48,955 nucleotides of DNA from Spirochaetota bacterium (GTDB lineage: Bacteria > Spirochaetota > Spirochaetia > Treponematales > UBA12059). The notes under the pieces were generated by a model. It was not told the DNA's origin, ran no database searches, and saw only the letters and a list, made by a program, of their open reading frames with translations. Position 1 is the stretch's first letter, and every line of letters begins with the position of its first letter. Location of the stretch: contig JAPLSN010000025.1 of the NCBI GenBank assembly GCA_026398615.1, forward strand, positions 1-48,955. The letters run 5' to 3'. The position numbers were made by a program, and so were the translations under genes. Shown piece after piece: positions 23,304 through 32,878 of this stretch.

Positions 23304-25748
23304 ATGGCGAAATATCCATTCACCGACATCGAGAAAAAATGGCAGGCGTACTGGGAGCGCGACAAGACCTTCCGGGCCGTCGAGGATCCTTCGATCCCCC
23401 GGGAAAAGCGCCGGTACGTGCTGGACATGTTCCCGTATCCGTCGGGCGCCGGCCTCCACGTCGGCCATCCCGAGGGCTATACCGCCACGGACATCTACTG
23501 CCGCTTCCTCCGCATGAACGGGTACGCCGTGCTCCATCCGATGGGTTTCGATTCCTTCGGCCTTCCCGCGGAAAACTACGCCATACAGACCGGGACCCAC
23601 CCGTCCGTCACCACGATGGCGAACATCGGGCGCTTCCGGACGCAGATCAAGAGCCTGGGATTTTCCTACGACTGGGACCGGGAGGTTTCCACCTGCGCCC
23701 CCGAGTACTACCGGTGGACGCAGTGGATCTTTCTCCAGCTCTTCAAGCGCGGACTCGCGTACGAAGCCGAGGCTCCCATCAACTGGTGCCCGAACTGCAA
23801 GACGGGGCTCGCCAACGAGGAAGTCAGGGACGGGGAGTGCGACCGTTGCCACACGAAGGTCGTGCGCAGGAGCATACGCCAGTGGATACTGAAGATCACC
23901 GCCTACGCGGACCGCCTCCTCGAGGATCTCGAGGAGCTGGACTGGTCCGAAGCCATCAAGGCCATGCAGCGGAACTGGATCGGGAAGTCGGAAGGCGCCA
24001 ACGTCTCCTTCGCCCTCGACGGCCGCGACGAGGTCATCGAGGTCTACACGACCCGGCCCGACACCCTCTTCGGCGCCACCTACATGGTGCTGGCGCCGGA
24101 GCACAGGCTGGTGCCAGCGATCACGACACCGGCGCAGCGTGCCGAAGTGGACGCCTACATCGAGGCGGCCGCACGCAAGAGCGACCTCGAACGCACGGAC
24201 CTCGCCAAGGACAAGACCGGCGTCTTCACGGGGACGTACGCGGTGAATCCGGCAAACGGCCGGAAGATACCGGTGTGGATCTCCGATTACGTCCTCATCT
24301 CCTACGGCCACGGAGCGATCATGGCCGTACCCGCCCACGACGACCGCGACTGGGAGTTCGCGAAGAAATTCGGACTGCCGATCATCCAGGTCGTGGCGCC
24401 CGAAGGCGGCGTCGCGGCGAAGATCGGCGTTGCCGCCCGTTCGGATCCTGAAATCTGTTTCGCGGGCGAAGGGATCGCCGTCAACTCCGGCGATTTCGAC
24501 GGGATGTCGACCGCGGACTTCAGGAAGGCCATCACTGAATGGCTCGAAAAGAAGGGCATCGGCCGGAAGGCTGTCAACTACAAGCTGCGGGACTGGGTGT
24601 TCAGCCGCCAGCGCTACTGGGGCGAACCCATCCCCGTCGTGCACTGCCCGAAGTGCGGCATCGTCCCCCTCCCCGAAAGCCAGCTGCCGCTCACGCTGCC
24701 CGATGTCGCGAGCTACGAGCCCTCGGGTACCGGCGAAAGCCCCCTGGCCACGATCGAATCCTGGGTGAAGACCAGCTGCCCGTCCTGCGGCGGTCCCGCC
24801 CGGCGCGAGACGAACACGATGCCGCAGTGGGCCGGATCGTGCTGGTACTACCTGCGCTACCTGGACCCCGGGAACGCGAAGGAATTCGCGGCGAAGGACA
24901 AGGTCGACTACTGGATGCCCGTGGATCTCTACGTCGGCGGGGCGGAGCACGCCGTGCTCCACCTGCTCTATGCGCGCTTCTGGCACAAGGTCCTCTATGA
25001 CATCGGCGCCGTCACCACGAAGGAACCCTTCCGACGACTCGTGAACCAGGGCATGATCCTCGGCGAGGACAACCAGAAGATGTCCAAGAGCGGCGGCAAC
25101 GTGGTCAACCCGGACGACATCGTCCGCGAATTCGGCGCGGATACCATGAGGCTCTACGAGATGTTCATGGGGCCGCTCGAGGTTTCCAAGCCCTGGGCCA
25201 CCGCGGGCCTCGTCGGCGTGAGCCGCTTCCTGGAACGCCTCTGGACCATCTCGGACAGGCCCGCGGTCGATGAGGCGCCCGGGTCCGGGCTCGAAAAACT
25301 GCTCCACAAGACCATCCGCAAGGTCACGGAGGACACGGCCTCGCTCGATTTCAACACGGCCATCTCGCAGATGATGATCCTCTCGAACGAGGTGGCGAAA
25401 CTCGACGCCGTGCCGCGTTCGCTGTGGCGCGCCTTCATCGCCCTCGTCGGACCCTACGCCCCGCACCTCGCCGAGGAACTCTGGGGAAAGGCCGGCGGAA
25501 AGCCATCGGTGGCGAAGGCCGCGTGGCCGGTCTTCGACCCGGAACTCTGCAAGGACGAGGAGATCGAGATCGTGGTGCAGGTGAACGGGAAACTCCGCGA
25601 CAGGCTGGTCGTCCCGCCCGGGACGCCCGAGGCCGAACTCGAAGCCCTGGCCCGCGCGCTCCCGAAGGTGAAGGAACACGCGGACGGCAGGACCATCGCC
25701 AGGGTGATCACGGTGAAAGATCGGCTCGTCAACATCGTCGTGAAATAG
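23304..25748 (+). CDS. leuS: Leucyl-tRNA synthetase
   Basis: Class I aminoacyl-tRNA synthetase charging tRNA-Leu, 814 residues, near normal length. [20 protein letters not shown] carries the HIGH motif (about 50-53). The CP1 editing domain with [12 protein letters not shown] occupies roughly 220-410, and KMSKS is at 592-596 ([10 protein letters not shown]). A C-terminal anticodon-binding region ends with '[11 protein letters not shown]'. Two Cys pairs, CPKC and CPSC, lie in the zinc-binding insert. ATG 23304 follows AAGGAG; the frame upstream is not LeuRS-like. The 3' end overlaps the convergent HAD gene by 20 bp. Confidence 0.97.
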   Translation: MAKYPFTDIEKKWQAYWERDKTFRAVEDPSIPREKRRYVLDMFPYPSGAGLHVGHPEGYTATDIYCRFLRMNGYAVLHPMGFDSFGLPAENYAIQTGTHPSVTTMANIGRFRTQIKSLGFSYDWDREVSTCAPEYYRWTQWIFLQLFKRGLAYEAEAPINWCPNCKTGLANEEVRDGECDRCHTKVVRRSIRQWILKITAYADRLLEDLEELDWSEAIKAMQRNWIGKSEGANVSFALDGRDEVIEVYTTRPDTLFGATYMVLAPEHRLVPAITTPAQRAEVDAYIEAAARKSDLERTDLAKDKTGVFTGTYAVNPANGRKIPVWISDYVLISYGHGAIMAVPAHDDRDWEFAKKFGLPIIQVVAPEGGVAAKIGVAARSDPEICFAGEGIAVNSGDFDGMSTADFRKAITEWLEKKGIGRKAVNYKLRDWVFSRQRYWGEPIPVVHCPKCGIVPLPESQLPLTLPDVASYEPSGTGESPLATIESWVKTSCPSCGGPARRETNTMPQWAGSCWYYLRYLDPGNAKEFAAKDKVDYWMPVDLYVGGAEHAVLHLLYARFWHKVLYDIGAVTTKEPFRRLVNQGMILGEDNQKMSKSGGNVVNPDDIVREFGADTMRLYEMFMGPLEVSKPWATAGLVGVSRFLERLWTISDRPAVDEAPGSGLEKLLHKTIRKVTEDTASLDFNTAISQMMILSNEVAKLDAVPRSLWRAFIALVGPYAPHLAEELWGKAGGKPSVAKAAWPVFDPELCKDEEIEIVVQVNGKLRDRLVVPPGTPEAELEALARALPKVKEHADGRTIARVITVKDRLVNIVVK

Positions 25749-26538
25749 AAACCAGCAGGCCCGGCAGGTCCGCCACCGAGGCGATGGTCGCGTCGGGTTC
25801 GGGCAGGACCGGGGGAATCTTGCGCCTGCCCGTTTCCACGAGCACCGCAATGGCGCCGATCGAGCGCGCGAGCGCCACGTCCACCTCCGGATCGTCGCCC
25901 GCGACGACGGTGCGCGCCGGGTCGAACCCGTCTCTCAGGATCGCATAACGCGCCATGTCGATGCCGGGCTTCCCCGCAACCGCCGCGCGGACGCCCGCCG
26001 CCGCCTCGAGCAGCGCCGTCGCGGCCCCGGTGTCCGGATGCGGCCGGCCGTCCTTGCCGATGAAGGACGCCGCCGCGCTGGACGCCACGAGGACGGCGCC
26101 GTCGTGCAGGAGCGAAAGCAGCCTGTCGAAGGCGTTGTACGACCAGAGTTTCCCCGAATCCACCACGAGGATTTCGTCCCAGCGCCCCGTCTCGGGGATG
26201 TCGGGATCGAAGGCGCGCGCGCCCGGGGGGAGCCAGTCCATCGCCGCGACGAGGTCCGGGTCGGAAAACACGAGCACGCGCGCATCCGGACGCGATGCGT
26301 AGCGCTCGCGCAGGACGTCGCGGGGCGTGACGAGTTCCCCGTCCCGCACCGGGATCCCGAAGCCGGCGAGGCGTTCCTCGATCGCGAAAGCGCTCTTCGT
26401 GAACGTGTTCGTGGCGAAGCGGACGGCGATGCCGCGCCCGCGTATGGTCGCGACGGCCTCCGCGGCGCCGGGGATGGCGACGCCGGCGGAATAGAGGGTG
26501 CCGTCCAGGTCGAGGACGACGAGGTCTATGGTTTTCAC
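25729..26538 (-). CDS. HAD-superfamily phosphatase, NagD-like
   Basis: About 269 residues. Motif I DLDGTLY is at 10-16, motif II-like '[10 protein letters not shown]' near 40, motif III Lys in '[14 protein letters not shown]' and motif IV '[14 protein letters not shown]', matching the NagD/AraL class of nucleotide or sugar-phosphate phosphatases. GTG 26538, preceded by AAGGAGG, is chosen because the D-x-D motif then sits at the usual distance from the N-terminus; the longer frame is low-complexity and basic. It runs convergently into the leuS stop. Substrate unknown. Confidence 0.85.
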   Translation of the reverse strand: MKTIDLVVLDLDGTLYSAGVAIPGAAEAVATIRGRGIAVRFATNTFTKSAFAIEERLAGFGIPVRDGELVTPRDVLRERYASRPDARVLVFSDPDLVAAMDWLPPGARAFDPDIPETGRWDEILVVDSGKLWSYNAFDRLLSLLHDGAVLVASSAAASFIGKDGRPHPDTGAATALLEAAAGVRAAVAGKPGIDMARYAILRDGFDPARTVVAGDDPEVDVALARSIGAIAVLVETGRRKIPPVLPEPDATIASVADLPGLLVSISRRC

Positions 26539-26618
26539 GGGAGCCTCCTTGACCGCGCGCGGAACGCGCACCGCGGGAATTTTATGACGGAACGGGGCTG
26601 ACGCGCAAGCTCGCACGG

Positions 26619-26647
26619 TTGCAGGGGGACGTGCTTTCCGGTAGTAT
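26619..26647 (+). promoter_or_regulatory. Promoter giving a leaderless mRNA for the nucleotide cyclase
   Basis: TTGCAG (26619-26624), 17 bp, TAGTAT (26642-26647). The ATG at 26654 lies six bases after the -10, where transcription should begin, and no Shine-Dalgarno is present. Confidence 0.55.
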
Positions 26648-26653
26648 CGACCC

Positions 26654-27919
26654 ATGCGTTTCCTGCCCAAGCGCTTCCTGGAGGAATTCTTCCTCTATTC
26701 GAGCCAGTTCGTTGTCTTTTTCATATTGATGCTCTCGGCCACGCCGTCCATCTCCGCGATGCGGCCCGGCGAACTCTTCGTCCTCATCGCCCTGCTCGTG
26801 GTCCAGATCAGCCTGCTGGCCAAATTCGGCTACAAGCCCCTGCTCAGATTCCTCTTCTCCGGGATAGCGCCGCTCGGGTACACCGTCATGCAGACCCTCA
26901 CCTCGCGGCTGTTCCCGATCGACATGGTGAATTTCTTCCTCTGGGTCACGTCGATCTACATCGGCTTCTTCCAGGCGCTCAGTATCCTCACGCGCCGCAC
27001 CTGGCCCAAGCGCTTCTTCGAGACCCTCATCGCGCTCGGCACCGTCTTCACCTTCGTCTTCTTCTACTTCTACCTCGACGTTAACGTGGCGACCAACGCG
27101 CGCTACAAGGCAGGGGAGATCTCGTACCTGGGATACCTCGAAGCGCTTTCCATCGCGAACGTCGTCCCGGCCTTCATGGTCTTCATCCGCTCCCAGCAGA
27201 ACACCTTCTTCGTCTTCGGCGCCCTCACCTTCGGCATCATCCAGCTCGGCAACAAGGTCAAGGAGCTTTCCCTGCAGGCGCGGCTTGACCGGATCTTCGA
27301 GACCATCGAGCCGCCCCGTCCCTCCGACGCCCTGGCGGAAACGAAACCGCGCGCCGAAAACAGGGAGCTGACGATCGTCCACGCGGACATATGGAATTTC
27401 ACGTCCATCGCCCAGAAGCTGGACGCGGACGAGACGATGGAGATCCTGAGCGTCTACTACGGGATGTGGAACCACCTGGCCAAGCGGCACGGCGGGTTCA
27501 TCGAACAGTACTCCGGCGACACGGTCGTGGCGGTCTTCGGGCTCCTCGGGGAAAAGGACGCGGCGGAAAAGGCGGCGATTTTCGCGCGGGAGTTCCTGAA
27601 GGAACTCCCCCACCTCCAGGCGGACCTGGCGACGAGGACGCTCCCGCCGGTCAAGAACGTCGGCATCGGCATCTACACGGGCAGCGCAGCCGTCGGCGAA
27701 CTCGGCACCGGCGCGTTGAAACGGCTGGCGATCGTCGGCGAAGCGGTCAATACAGCCGCCCGCATCGATTCCCTCTGCCGCGAGTTCAAGCAGGACCTGC
27801 TCGTGTCCCACTCGACGTACAAGAACCTGACCATGGAGACCCAATCCGCCTTCGAGCGCCTCGGCGAGGTGCTCCTGCGCGGGAAGACCCAGCCTGCGCC
27901 CGTCTACGGCCTCAAGTAG
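26654..27919 (+). CDS. Membrane-bound class III adenylate/guanylate cyclase
   Basis: 421 residues. About six hydrophobic segments fill residues 14-215, followed by a short linker and a cyclase catalytic domain (about 236-420). Metal-binding Asp residues are seen in 'VHADIWNFTS' and 'QYSGDTVVAVFG', and the transition-state Asn/Arg in 'EAVNTAARIDS'. GIGIYTGSAAVGELG is the usual beta-strand block. It should make cAMP or cGMP; the choice cannot be settled by eye. The six-TM N-terminus could be sensory. Monocistronic, with convergent acyl-CoA ligase downstream. Confidence 0.88.
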   Translation: MRFLPKRFLEEFFLYSSQFVVFFILMLSATPSISAMRPGELFVLIALLVVQISLLAKFGYKPLLRFLFSGIAPLGYTVMQTLTSRLFPIDMVNFFLWVTSIYIGFFQALSILTRRTWPKRFFETLIALGTVFTFVFFYFYLDVNVATNARYKAGEISYLGYLEALSIANVVPAFMVFIRSQQNTFFVFGALTFGIIQLGNKVKELSLQARLDRIFETIEPPRPSDALAETKPRAENRELTIVHADIWNFTSIAQKLDADETMEILSVYYGMWNHLAKRHGGFIEQYSGDTVVAVFGLLGEKDAAEKAAIFAREFLKELPHLQADLATRTLPPVKNVGIGIYTGSAAVGELGTGALKRLAIVGEAVNTAARIDSLCREFKQDLLVSHSTYKNLTMETQSAFERLGEVLLRGKTQPAPVYGLK

Positions 27920-27937
27920 CGCTTCCCTCTGGAACCC

Positions 27938-27951
27938 GGGCGGAAACGCCC
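27938..27951. terminator. Small GNRA-type hairpin between convergent genes
   Basis: GGGCG-GAAA-CGCCC in the 46-bp gap between the cyclase and the acyl-CoA ligase. The stem is short and no T-tract follows, so any terminator role is tentative. Confidence 0.25.
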
Positions 27952-27965
27952 TGCATGGCCCGGCC

Positions 27966-29660
27966 CTACGAGGCGGCCGCGAAGCGCTTGATCTTCTTGG
28001 TCGTGGTCATTTCGAGCGGCTCGTCGAGCACCGTGACCTTCTGGATCTTCTGGTAGGGCAGGAGCTCCTTGTTGACCTCTTCCACGACGGCCTTCATGCG
28101 GGCTTCGACGACCGCCGCGCCCGAGTTTCCGAAGGCTTCCCTGTTCGGGTAGACGAGGGCTTCGATCCCCTCGATCTTCATGGCCTTGTCGAGCTCGTAC
28201 CCGCGCACGAGGACCTGTTCCACTTCGGTGAACAGCTGGAAGCGGTTTTCGATCTCCTCCGGGTACACGTTCTTGCCGCCCTCGGTGACGATGAGGCTCT
28301 TGGCGCGGCCGGTCAGGTAGACGTAGTTCTCGGAATCCATGTAGCCGACGTCGCCGGTGCGGAACCACCCGTCTTCGGTGATCACTTCGGCGGTGGCTTC
28401 CGGGTTCTTGTAGTACCCCTGCATCACCATCGGGCCCTTGACCGCTATCTCGCCGACCCCGTGCTCGTCGGGATCCAGGATCTTCATCTCGACGCGGGGG
28501 ATGAGCTTGCCGACGCTGGTTTCCTTGTAGTGGTCCACGGGGTTCAGCGTGATGATGGGCGAAGTCTCGGTGAGGCCGTAGCCCTGCACGAAGTCGATGC
28601 CGAGCTGGTTGTACTGCCTGAAGACGCTCGAAGCCAGCGGACCGCCGCCGGAGATGCAGATGCGGTTCGTGGCCAGGCTGGCCTTGTCGAGGACCGAGTG
28701 GAAGATCGACTTGCCGGGGTTCACCCTGAACGCCTTCTTGACGAAACCCGAGACGGCCATGAGGAACCTGATGAGGCCGTAGACGGCGGGGCCCTTCTCC
28801 TTTATGCCGCGCATGATCCCTGCCAGCACCTTGTTGAAGAGCAGGGGCACGCCGAGGAACATCGTCACCTTCGCGTTGCGCAGGTCCGAGAGGATCTGCT
28901 TGACCACGAGCTTCTGTCCGAACACGAGCTCGGCCCCGACGGAAAAGCATTCCATGAAGACCGCGAGCATGGTGTAGCTGTGGTGGATGGGAAGGAGGGC
29001 GTAGAAGACGTCGCTGCTCAGGATCGTGAGATTGGCCTGGGCGAGGAAGCAGTCCGATACGAAGTTGCCGTGGGTGAGCATGACGCCCTTCGGGTTGCCC
29101 GTGGTCCCGCTCGTGTAGAGGATGGCCGCGAGGTCTTCGCATTTCCGGGGAACGAGGGGGATCGGGTCCTTCGCGGCGATGTCGTAGATGTAGCCCGGTT
29201 TCGCCTTCGAGAGCGAATGGACGTCCCGGAGTCCGGGACACGAAGCCTTGAGCTGGTCGAAGCGCTCCTCGTCGGAAAACAGGACTTTCGAGTCGGAGGC
29301 CCTGACCAGGTTGACGATCTCATCGTCCTTCAGCTGGTAATCGATGGGGACGACGACGGCTCCCGCGGCGAGCACGGCCAGGTAGGCCACGGCCCACTCG
29401 GGGGCGTTCTTGCCGGTGACGGCGACCTTGTCGTCCGGCTTCACCCCGTCGGCGACGAGCCGTCCGGCGACGCGGCGGATCAGGTCGAAAGCCGCCCGGT
29501 AATCGAGGGTCCGGCGGTCCGGGTCATAGATCGTGAAGCACGCGGACGCGGGGAAGCGCCCCGCACTGATGGCGAAGAGTTCGGGAAGGGTGGGCCATTC
29601 GCCCGAAAAACGCGTTCCGCGGTACTCTTCCAGAAACGTCCAGGGTTTTTTCTCGTTCAT
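27966..29660 (-). CDS. AMP-forming long-chain acyl-CoA ligase
   Basis: 564 residues. It activates a fatty acid with ATP and CoA. P-loop motif ILYTSGTTGNPKG, 'GYGLTETSPIITLNP', WFRTGDVGYMD, 'YPEEIENRF' and the C-terminal catalytic Lys in TTTKKIKRF are all present and ordered as in FadD-type enzymes. ATG 29660 follows AAGAGGG; upstream codons do not look coding. The absence of a signal or membrane segment suggests a cytosolic or peripheral enzyme. Stand-alone gene, divergent from the exported protein at 29820. Confidence 0.92.
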   Translation of the reverse strand: MNEKKPWTFLEEYRGTRFSGEWPTLPELFAISAGRFPASACFTIYDPDRRTLDYRAAFDLIRRVAGRLVADGVKPDDKVAVTGKNAPEWAVAYLAVLAAGAVVVPIDYQLKDDEIVNLVRASDSKVLFSDEERFDQLKASCPGLRDVHSLSKAKPGYIYDIAAKDPIPLVPRKCEDLAAILYTSGTTGNPKGVMLTHGNFVSDCFLAQANLTILSSDVFYALLPIHHSYTMLAVFMECFSVGAELVFGQKLVVKQILSDLRNAKVTMFLGVPLLFNKVLAGIMRGIKEKGPAVYGLIRFLMAVSGFVKKAFRVNPGKSIFHSVLDKASLATNRICISGGGPLASSVFRQYNQLGIDFVQGYGLTETSPIITLNPVDHYKETSVGKLIPRVEMKILDPDEHGVGEIAVKGPMVMQGYYKNPEATAEVITEDGWFRTGDVGYMDSENYVYLTGRAKSLIVTEGGKNVYPEEIENRFQLFTEVEQVLVRGYELDKAMKIEGIEALVYPNREAFGNSGAAVVEARMKAVVEEVNKELLPYQKIQKVTVLDEPLEMTTTKKIKRFAAAS

Positions 29661-29819
29661 GCCAGCCCTCTTGGTGTATGATGGTGCGGTTCGCGCATGG
29701 CGACCCGTAGGATATAAGACAAGAATACACGGTTTCGGTTGCGGAAATCTACGCATGCGGCGCCGTAACCGCGTCCGCCTCCCCCTTGTTTACCTCATTG
29801 CCCGACGCAAGGAGCTTCC

Positions 29820-30560
29820 ATGACGAAAAAAACCGGCCGCCGGACCGGGAATTCGCCCGCCCTGGCGGCGTTGGCCTGCTTCGCGGCGATCTCAGCCTCG
29901 TGCGGGGCCGCGATCACCGTTACCGTCATGCCCGACGGCTCCGCCGGCATCGTGGTGGAATCGGAAATCCCGCAAACCGTCGCGGCCAGGATGGCCTCGT
30001 TCCGCGAAGGCGAGAGCGCGGCCACGGCGCCCCTGTTCAACCCGGCGGCCGTCCGCAAGGCAGCCGCGGAGCGCGGCGTGGTGGTCGTGGCAGCCGCTGC
30101 CCCGAGCGCCGAACGTTTTTCAGGCAGTTTTTCCGTGAAGGACCTGTCCGACCTCACCGCCCGTGACAAGGGCCTGGCTTCGTCGGGGCTCCTGACCATT
30201 GCGAAGGTCCCAGGCGGCGGCGGCCTCGCCTTCCGCCTGGACCGTACGAACGCGCGCTTCCTGCCTTCGCTCTTCCCGGGTATCGATCCCTACGTCCTCG
30301 AAGCCCTGTCACCCCCCGCCGTGGAGGACGCCCCGATCACGGTCGCCGAATATCGTTCCATGCTCAAGTCCCTGTTCGGCTCCAAATCGATGCCCGCCAT
30401 CGACGCGTCGCGCGTGTTCGTGTCCGTCGCAGTCCCCGGCTCGATCGTGAAGAGCGCAGGCGGGATCTCGAAGGATCGAGTTTTCTCGGCGGAGGTGAAC
30501 GTCGTCGAAGCCCTCGTGCTGGAAAAACCCGTGGAGTTCTCGGTCAGCTGGAAAAATTGA
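29820..30560 (+). CDS. Hypothetical exported (possibly lipid-anchored) protein
   Basis: 246 residues, ATG after AAGGAG. A basic N-terminus and hydrophobic stretch end in ISASC (Cys28), a weak lipobox. The mature part opens with 'AITVTVMPDGSAGIVVESEI', a beta-rich start, and closes with 'FSAEVNVVEALVLEKPVEFS'. No known domain was recognised. A TTGA overlap joins it to a possible small gene at 30557. Divergent from the acyl-CoA ligase; the 159-bp gap between them shows no convincing promoter. Confidence 0.72.
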   Translation: MTKKTGRRTGNSPALAALACFAAISASCGAAITVTVMPDGSAGIVVESEIPQTVAARMASFREGESAATAPLFNPAAVRKAAAERGVVVVAAAAPSAERFSGSFSVKDLSDLTARDKGLASSGLLTIAKVPGGGGLAFRLDRTNARFLPSLFPGIDPYVLEALSPPAVEDAPITVAEYRSMLKSLFGSKSMPAIDASRVFVSVAVPGSIVKSAGGISKDRVFSAEVNVVEALVLEKPVEFSVSWKN

Positions 30561-30802
30561 ATCCAGCCAGGCTCGTCCCGGGCCAGGTATGGGGCGATCC
30601 GTCGCCAGTCGCCCGCGCCGGCGGCAGGATCATCGAACGCGGGGACGGGGGAGCGGAGTACTTGCGGGGAACGGTCACCGCGGTGAAGAAGGAAGGGCTG
30701 CCGGAGTTCGAAGGCTCGGTGGACCCCGAGACCAAGTCCAGTTACGGTGCCGGCTGGAAGGACATGATCGACGACCGGGTCAGGCCCCTGCTCGGGGCCT
30801 GA
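30557..30802 (+). CDS. Possible small hypothetical protein, 81 residues
   Basis: Starts at TTG in a TTGA overlap with the preceding stop and ends just before the next promoter. The sequence is not low-complexity and has a reasonable composition (VKKEGLPEFEG, GAGWKDMIDDRVRP). No Shine-Dalgarno is evident, so it would depend on translational coupling. No similarity recognised; it could be non-coding. Confidence 0.4.
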   Translation: MNPARLVPGQVWGDPSPVARAGGRIIERGDGGAEYLRGTVTAVKKEGLPEFEGSVDPETKSSYGAGWKDMIDDRVRPLLGA

Positions 30803-30824
30803 TGCCATCGAGGACGGGCTTCGA

Positions 30825-30853
30825 TTGCTCCCGTGGCACGGTTCCGCTATGAT
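30825..30853 (+). promoter_or_regulatory. Promoter of the sensor kinase gene, nearly leaderless
   Basis: TTGCTC (30825-30830), 17 bp, TATGAT (30848-30853). The expected start point is about 5 nt before ATG 30865, and no ribosome-binding site is present. Confidence 0.55.
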
Positions 30854-30864
30854 CATACCTATCC

Positions 30865-32685
30865 ATGCGCCATCACATCCGCGACTTCATCTACCGGCGC
30901 CTCATCATCGCCATCCTCATCTGCGGGATAACCGCGGGTGCGGGCGTGACAATCTGCGCCGTCCTGCTGCTCGACCGGATCATCATCTCCTCCAATGAGG
31001 CCGCCTACCGGGATGCCGCGGATCGATTCACCCTCTTCGACCTCCTCGTGTACCGAATCGAGGCGGAGACCCGCGTGAACGGCAGGCGAGCGCTCGTCGA
31101 GCTGGCAAGGCGGTACCCGACCCTCGAAGCCGCCGCCGTGGCGGGCATGGACCGGCTTCGCAATGATGCCCGCGAACTCGGGGTCAGCGAAGTGTACTTC
31201 ATATCCTCCGACTTCAAGGTCCTGGCCACGTCCTTCCCGCCCGACTTGGGACTTGATTTCACTACGTTCACGTACCCCGAATTCGTCGACTTCCTGAAGG
31301 CACAATTCGGTTCGGGGCGTTTCGCTGACCAGCGGATCACCCAGTCCATCATGACGGCGGAGGTCAACAGCTACCAGTACCACGGCCCGGCCGGCGCCGA
31401 TTTCATCATCGAGGTCTCGACGCGGTTCGACGACGCGGTGCCGCGCATTCTCCCGGGCAAGGACTACGCCAGCCTGGTTCGTCTGGCCTTCAGCTTGCAG
31501 GACGCTCCACAGGGCCTCCTCGTCCATTTCGCCGACTGCGTCTTCATGAACCCGAAGACGGTCAACTCGATCGTAAGCTCGAAGGACGTGGACCCATGGA
31601 TCGCCGACCTGGTGCGGCGGGCGGAAGCAGGCGGCGGGGAAGCGCAGGCGGACCGGGGATTCCTGGTCGTCAAGGTACGGCGTCTGCAGTTCGCGTTGCG
31701 CGACTTCGACTATGCGGACCTATCGTATGCCGTTCTCGAATTCGACCGACGTCCGCTGTGGTACTTCCTCCTGGTCTCGGCGGCGGCGGCGCTCCTCGCG
31801 GGTGCCGGCGTGGCCGGGTTGTCCTTCCTCGCCGTGCGGCGTTCCCTCGTGCGGCGTTTCACGCGGCGTCTCGAGGGTCTGGAACGGGCAATGGCGGACG
31901 TCGGGGCCGGCCGCGACGCAGGCACGCTCGACGACGGGGGTGAAGACGAAATCTCATCGATCGGGAGCAGCGCGGCCGCGATGGTTGCCGAGCTCCGCGC
32001 CCGCTCGGCGGAGTTGTCCGCCTTCGCGCGCAGGCTCGAAGAGGAGATACACGAGCGCGAACGCAGGGAGGCCGAACTCTCGACGACCCTCGAGGAGAAC
32101 CGCGCCCTGGTCCACGAAGTCAACCATCGCGTGAAGAACAACCTCCAGGTCATGATCAGCCTCGTCGCGCTCCAGTCCCAGGCCTCCCGCGCCGACGAGA
32201 CGAAGGACGCGCTGCGCCGAATGCAGACGAGGCTCTACGCCATATCCCTCGTCCAGGACCAGGTCCTGCGAACGCCGTCCCTCGTCAACGTGGACATGCA
32301 GGAAATGCTCGACGACCTCGTCGTGGACGTGTGGCAGGCCCACGCGAGTTCAGGGAAGCGCATTCTGGCGACCGTCGACGCGGGAGGGCTTTCCCGGCCC
32401 GCCGACAAAGCCGTTTCCATCGGCCTCGCGGTGAGCGAACTCGTCGACAACGCGTATCGTCACGCCTTCGACGGCAGGAGCGAGGGCATCGTGCGGGTGA
32501 CGATCCGCAGCGGCGTCGGGAATGGCTACGTCCTGGAAGTGGCCGACGACGGGAACGGGCGGCTGAAACCGGGCGGAGTCGGTCTGGAGATCGTCGCCGC
32601 CCTCGCGGCCCAGCTTGGCGGCAAGATGGAGACCGGGACCGCCGCGGGCTCCGTGGTTCGCATCGTCGTGGACTCCCCGGCGTGA
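30865..32685 (+). CDS. Membrane sensor histidine kinase, HisKA_2 type
   Basis: 606 residues. TM1 (about 13-38), an extracytoplasmic sensor region (39-295, with 'SEVYFISSDFKVLATS' suggesting a dCache/PAS-like fold), TM2 (298-325), a HAMP-like linker and coiled coil (326-412). The phospho-acceptor block is LVHEVNHRVKNNLQ (415-428). The HATPase domain has VSELVDNAYRHAF, VADDGNG and GVGLEIVAALAAQLGG. This is the HisKA_2/HWE-related class, which often acts on stand-alone receivers. No response regulator lies next to it, so it is an orphan whose partner is elsewhere. Confidence 0.9.
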   Translation: MRHHIRDFIYRRLIIAILICGITAGAGVTICAVLLLDRIIISSNEAAYRDAADRFTLFDLLVYRIEAETRVNGRRALVELARRYPTLEAAAVAGMDRLRNDARELGVSEVYFISSDFKVLATSFPPDLGLDFTTFTYPEFVDFLKAQFGSGRFADQRITQSIMTAEVNSYQYHGPAGADFIIEVSTRFDDAVPRILPGKDYASLVRLAFSLQDAPQGLLVHFADCVFMNPKTVNSIVSSKDVDPWIADLVRRAEAGGGEAQADRGFLVVKVRRLQFALRDFDYADLSYAVLEFDRRPLWYFLLVSAAAALLAGAGVAGLSFLAVRRSLVRRFTRRLEGLERAMADVGAGRDAGTLDDGGEDEISSIGSSAAAMVAELRARSAELSAFARRLEEEIHERERREAELSTTLEENRALVHEVNHRVKNNLQVMISLVALQSQASRADETKDALRRMQTRLYAISLVQDQVLRTPSLVNVDMQEMLDDLVVDVWQAHASSGKRILATVDAGGLSRPADKAVSIGLAVSELVDNAYRHAFDGRSEGIVRVTIRSGVGNGYVLEVADDGNGRLKPGGVGLEIVAALAAQLGGKMETGTAAGSVVRIVVDSPA

Positions 32686-32878
32686 TCGCGAAGCCGGGCA
32701 TGGTCGTCCGCTGCTGAAGCGTGGTCCGCGATTGCGCCACCGACGGGGATCCCCGAACAGGGCCGGGATTTCCAGCGCCGGTATCACTTCGAGGGTTTCC
32801 GCCTCGCGGTTCAACTTCCCGCGAATTCCCCTCAACCCCAGCCGGTCGCGCGCCGATATCGGAAAAGGGGGAGGCCGC

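Noticed and set aside
23151-25850. 899-residue open frame on the minus strand across leuS
   Set aside because: It is antisense to a clear LeuRS, has the His/Asp/Arg/Gly-rich composition of GC-rich shadow frames, and matches no domain.
29661-29819. Riboswitch or regulatory RNA between the acyl-CoA ligase and the exported protein
   Set aside because: No conserved aptamer pattern or strong hairpin with U-tract could be traced; only scattered AT-rich bits.
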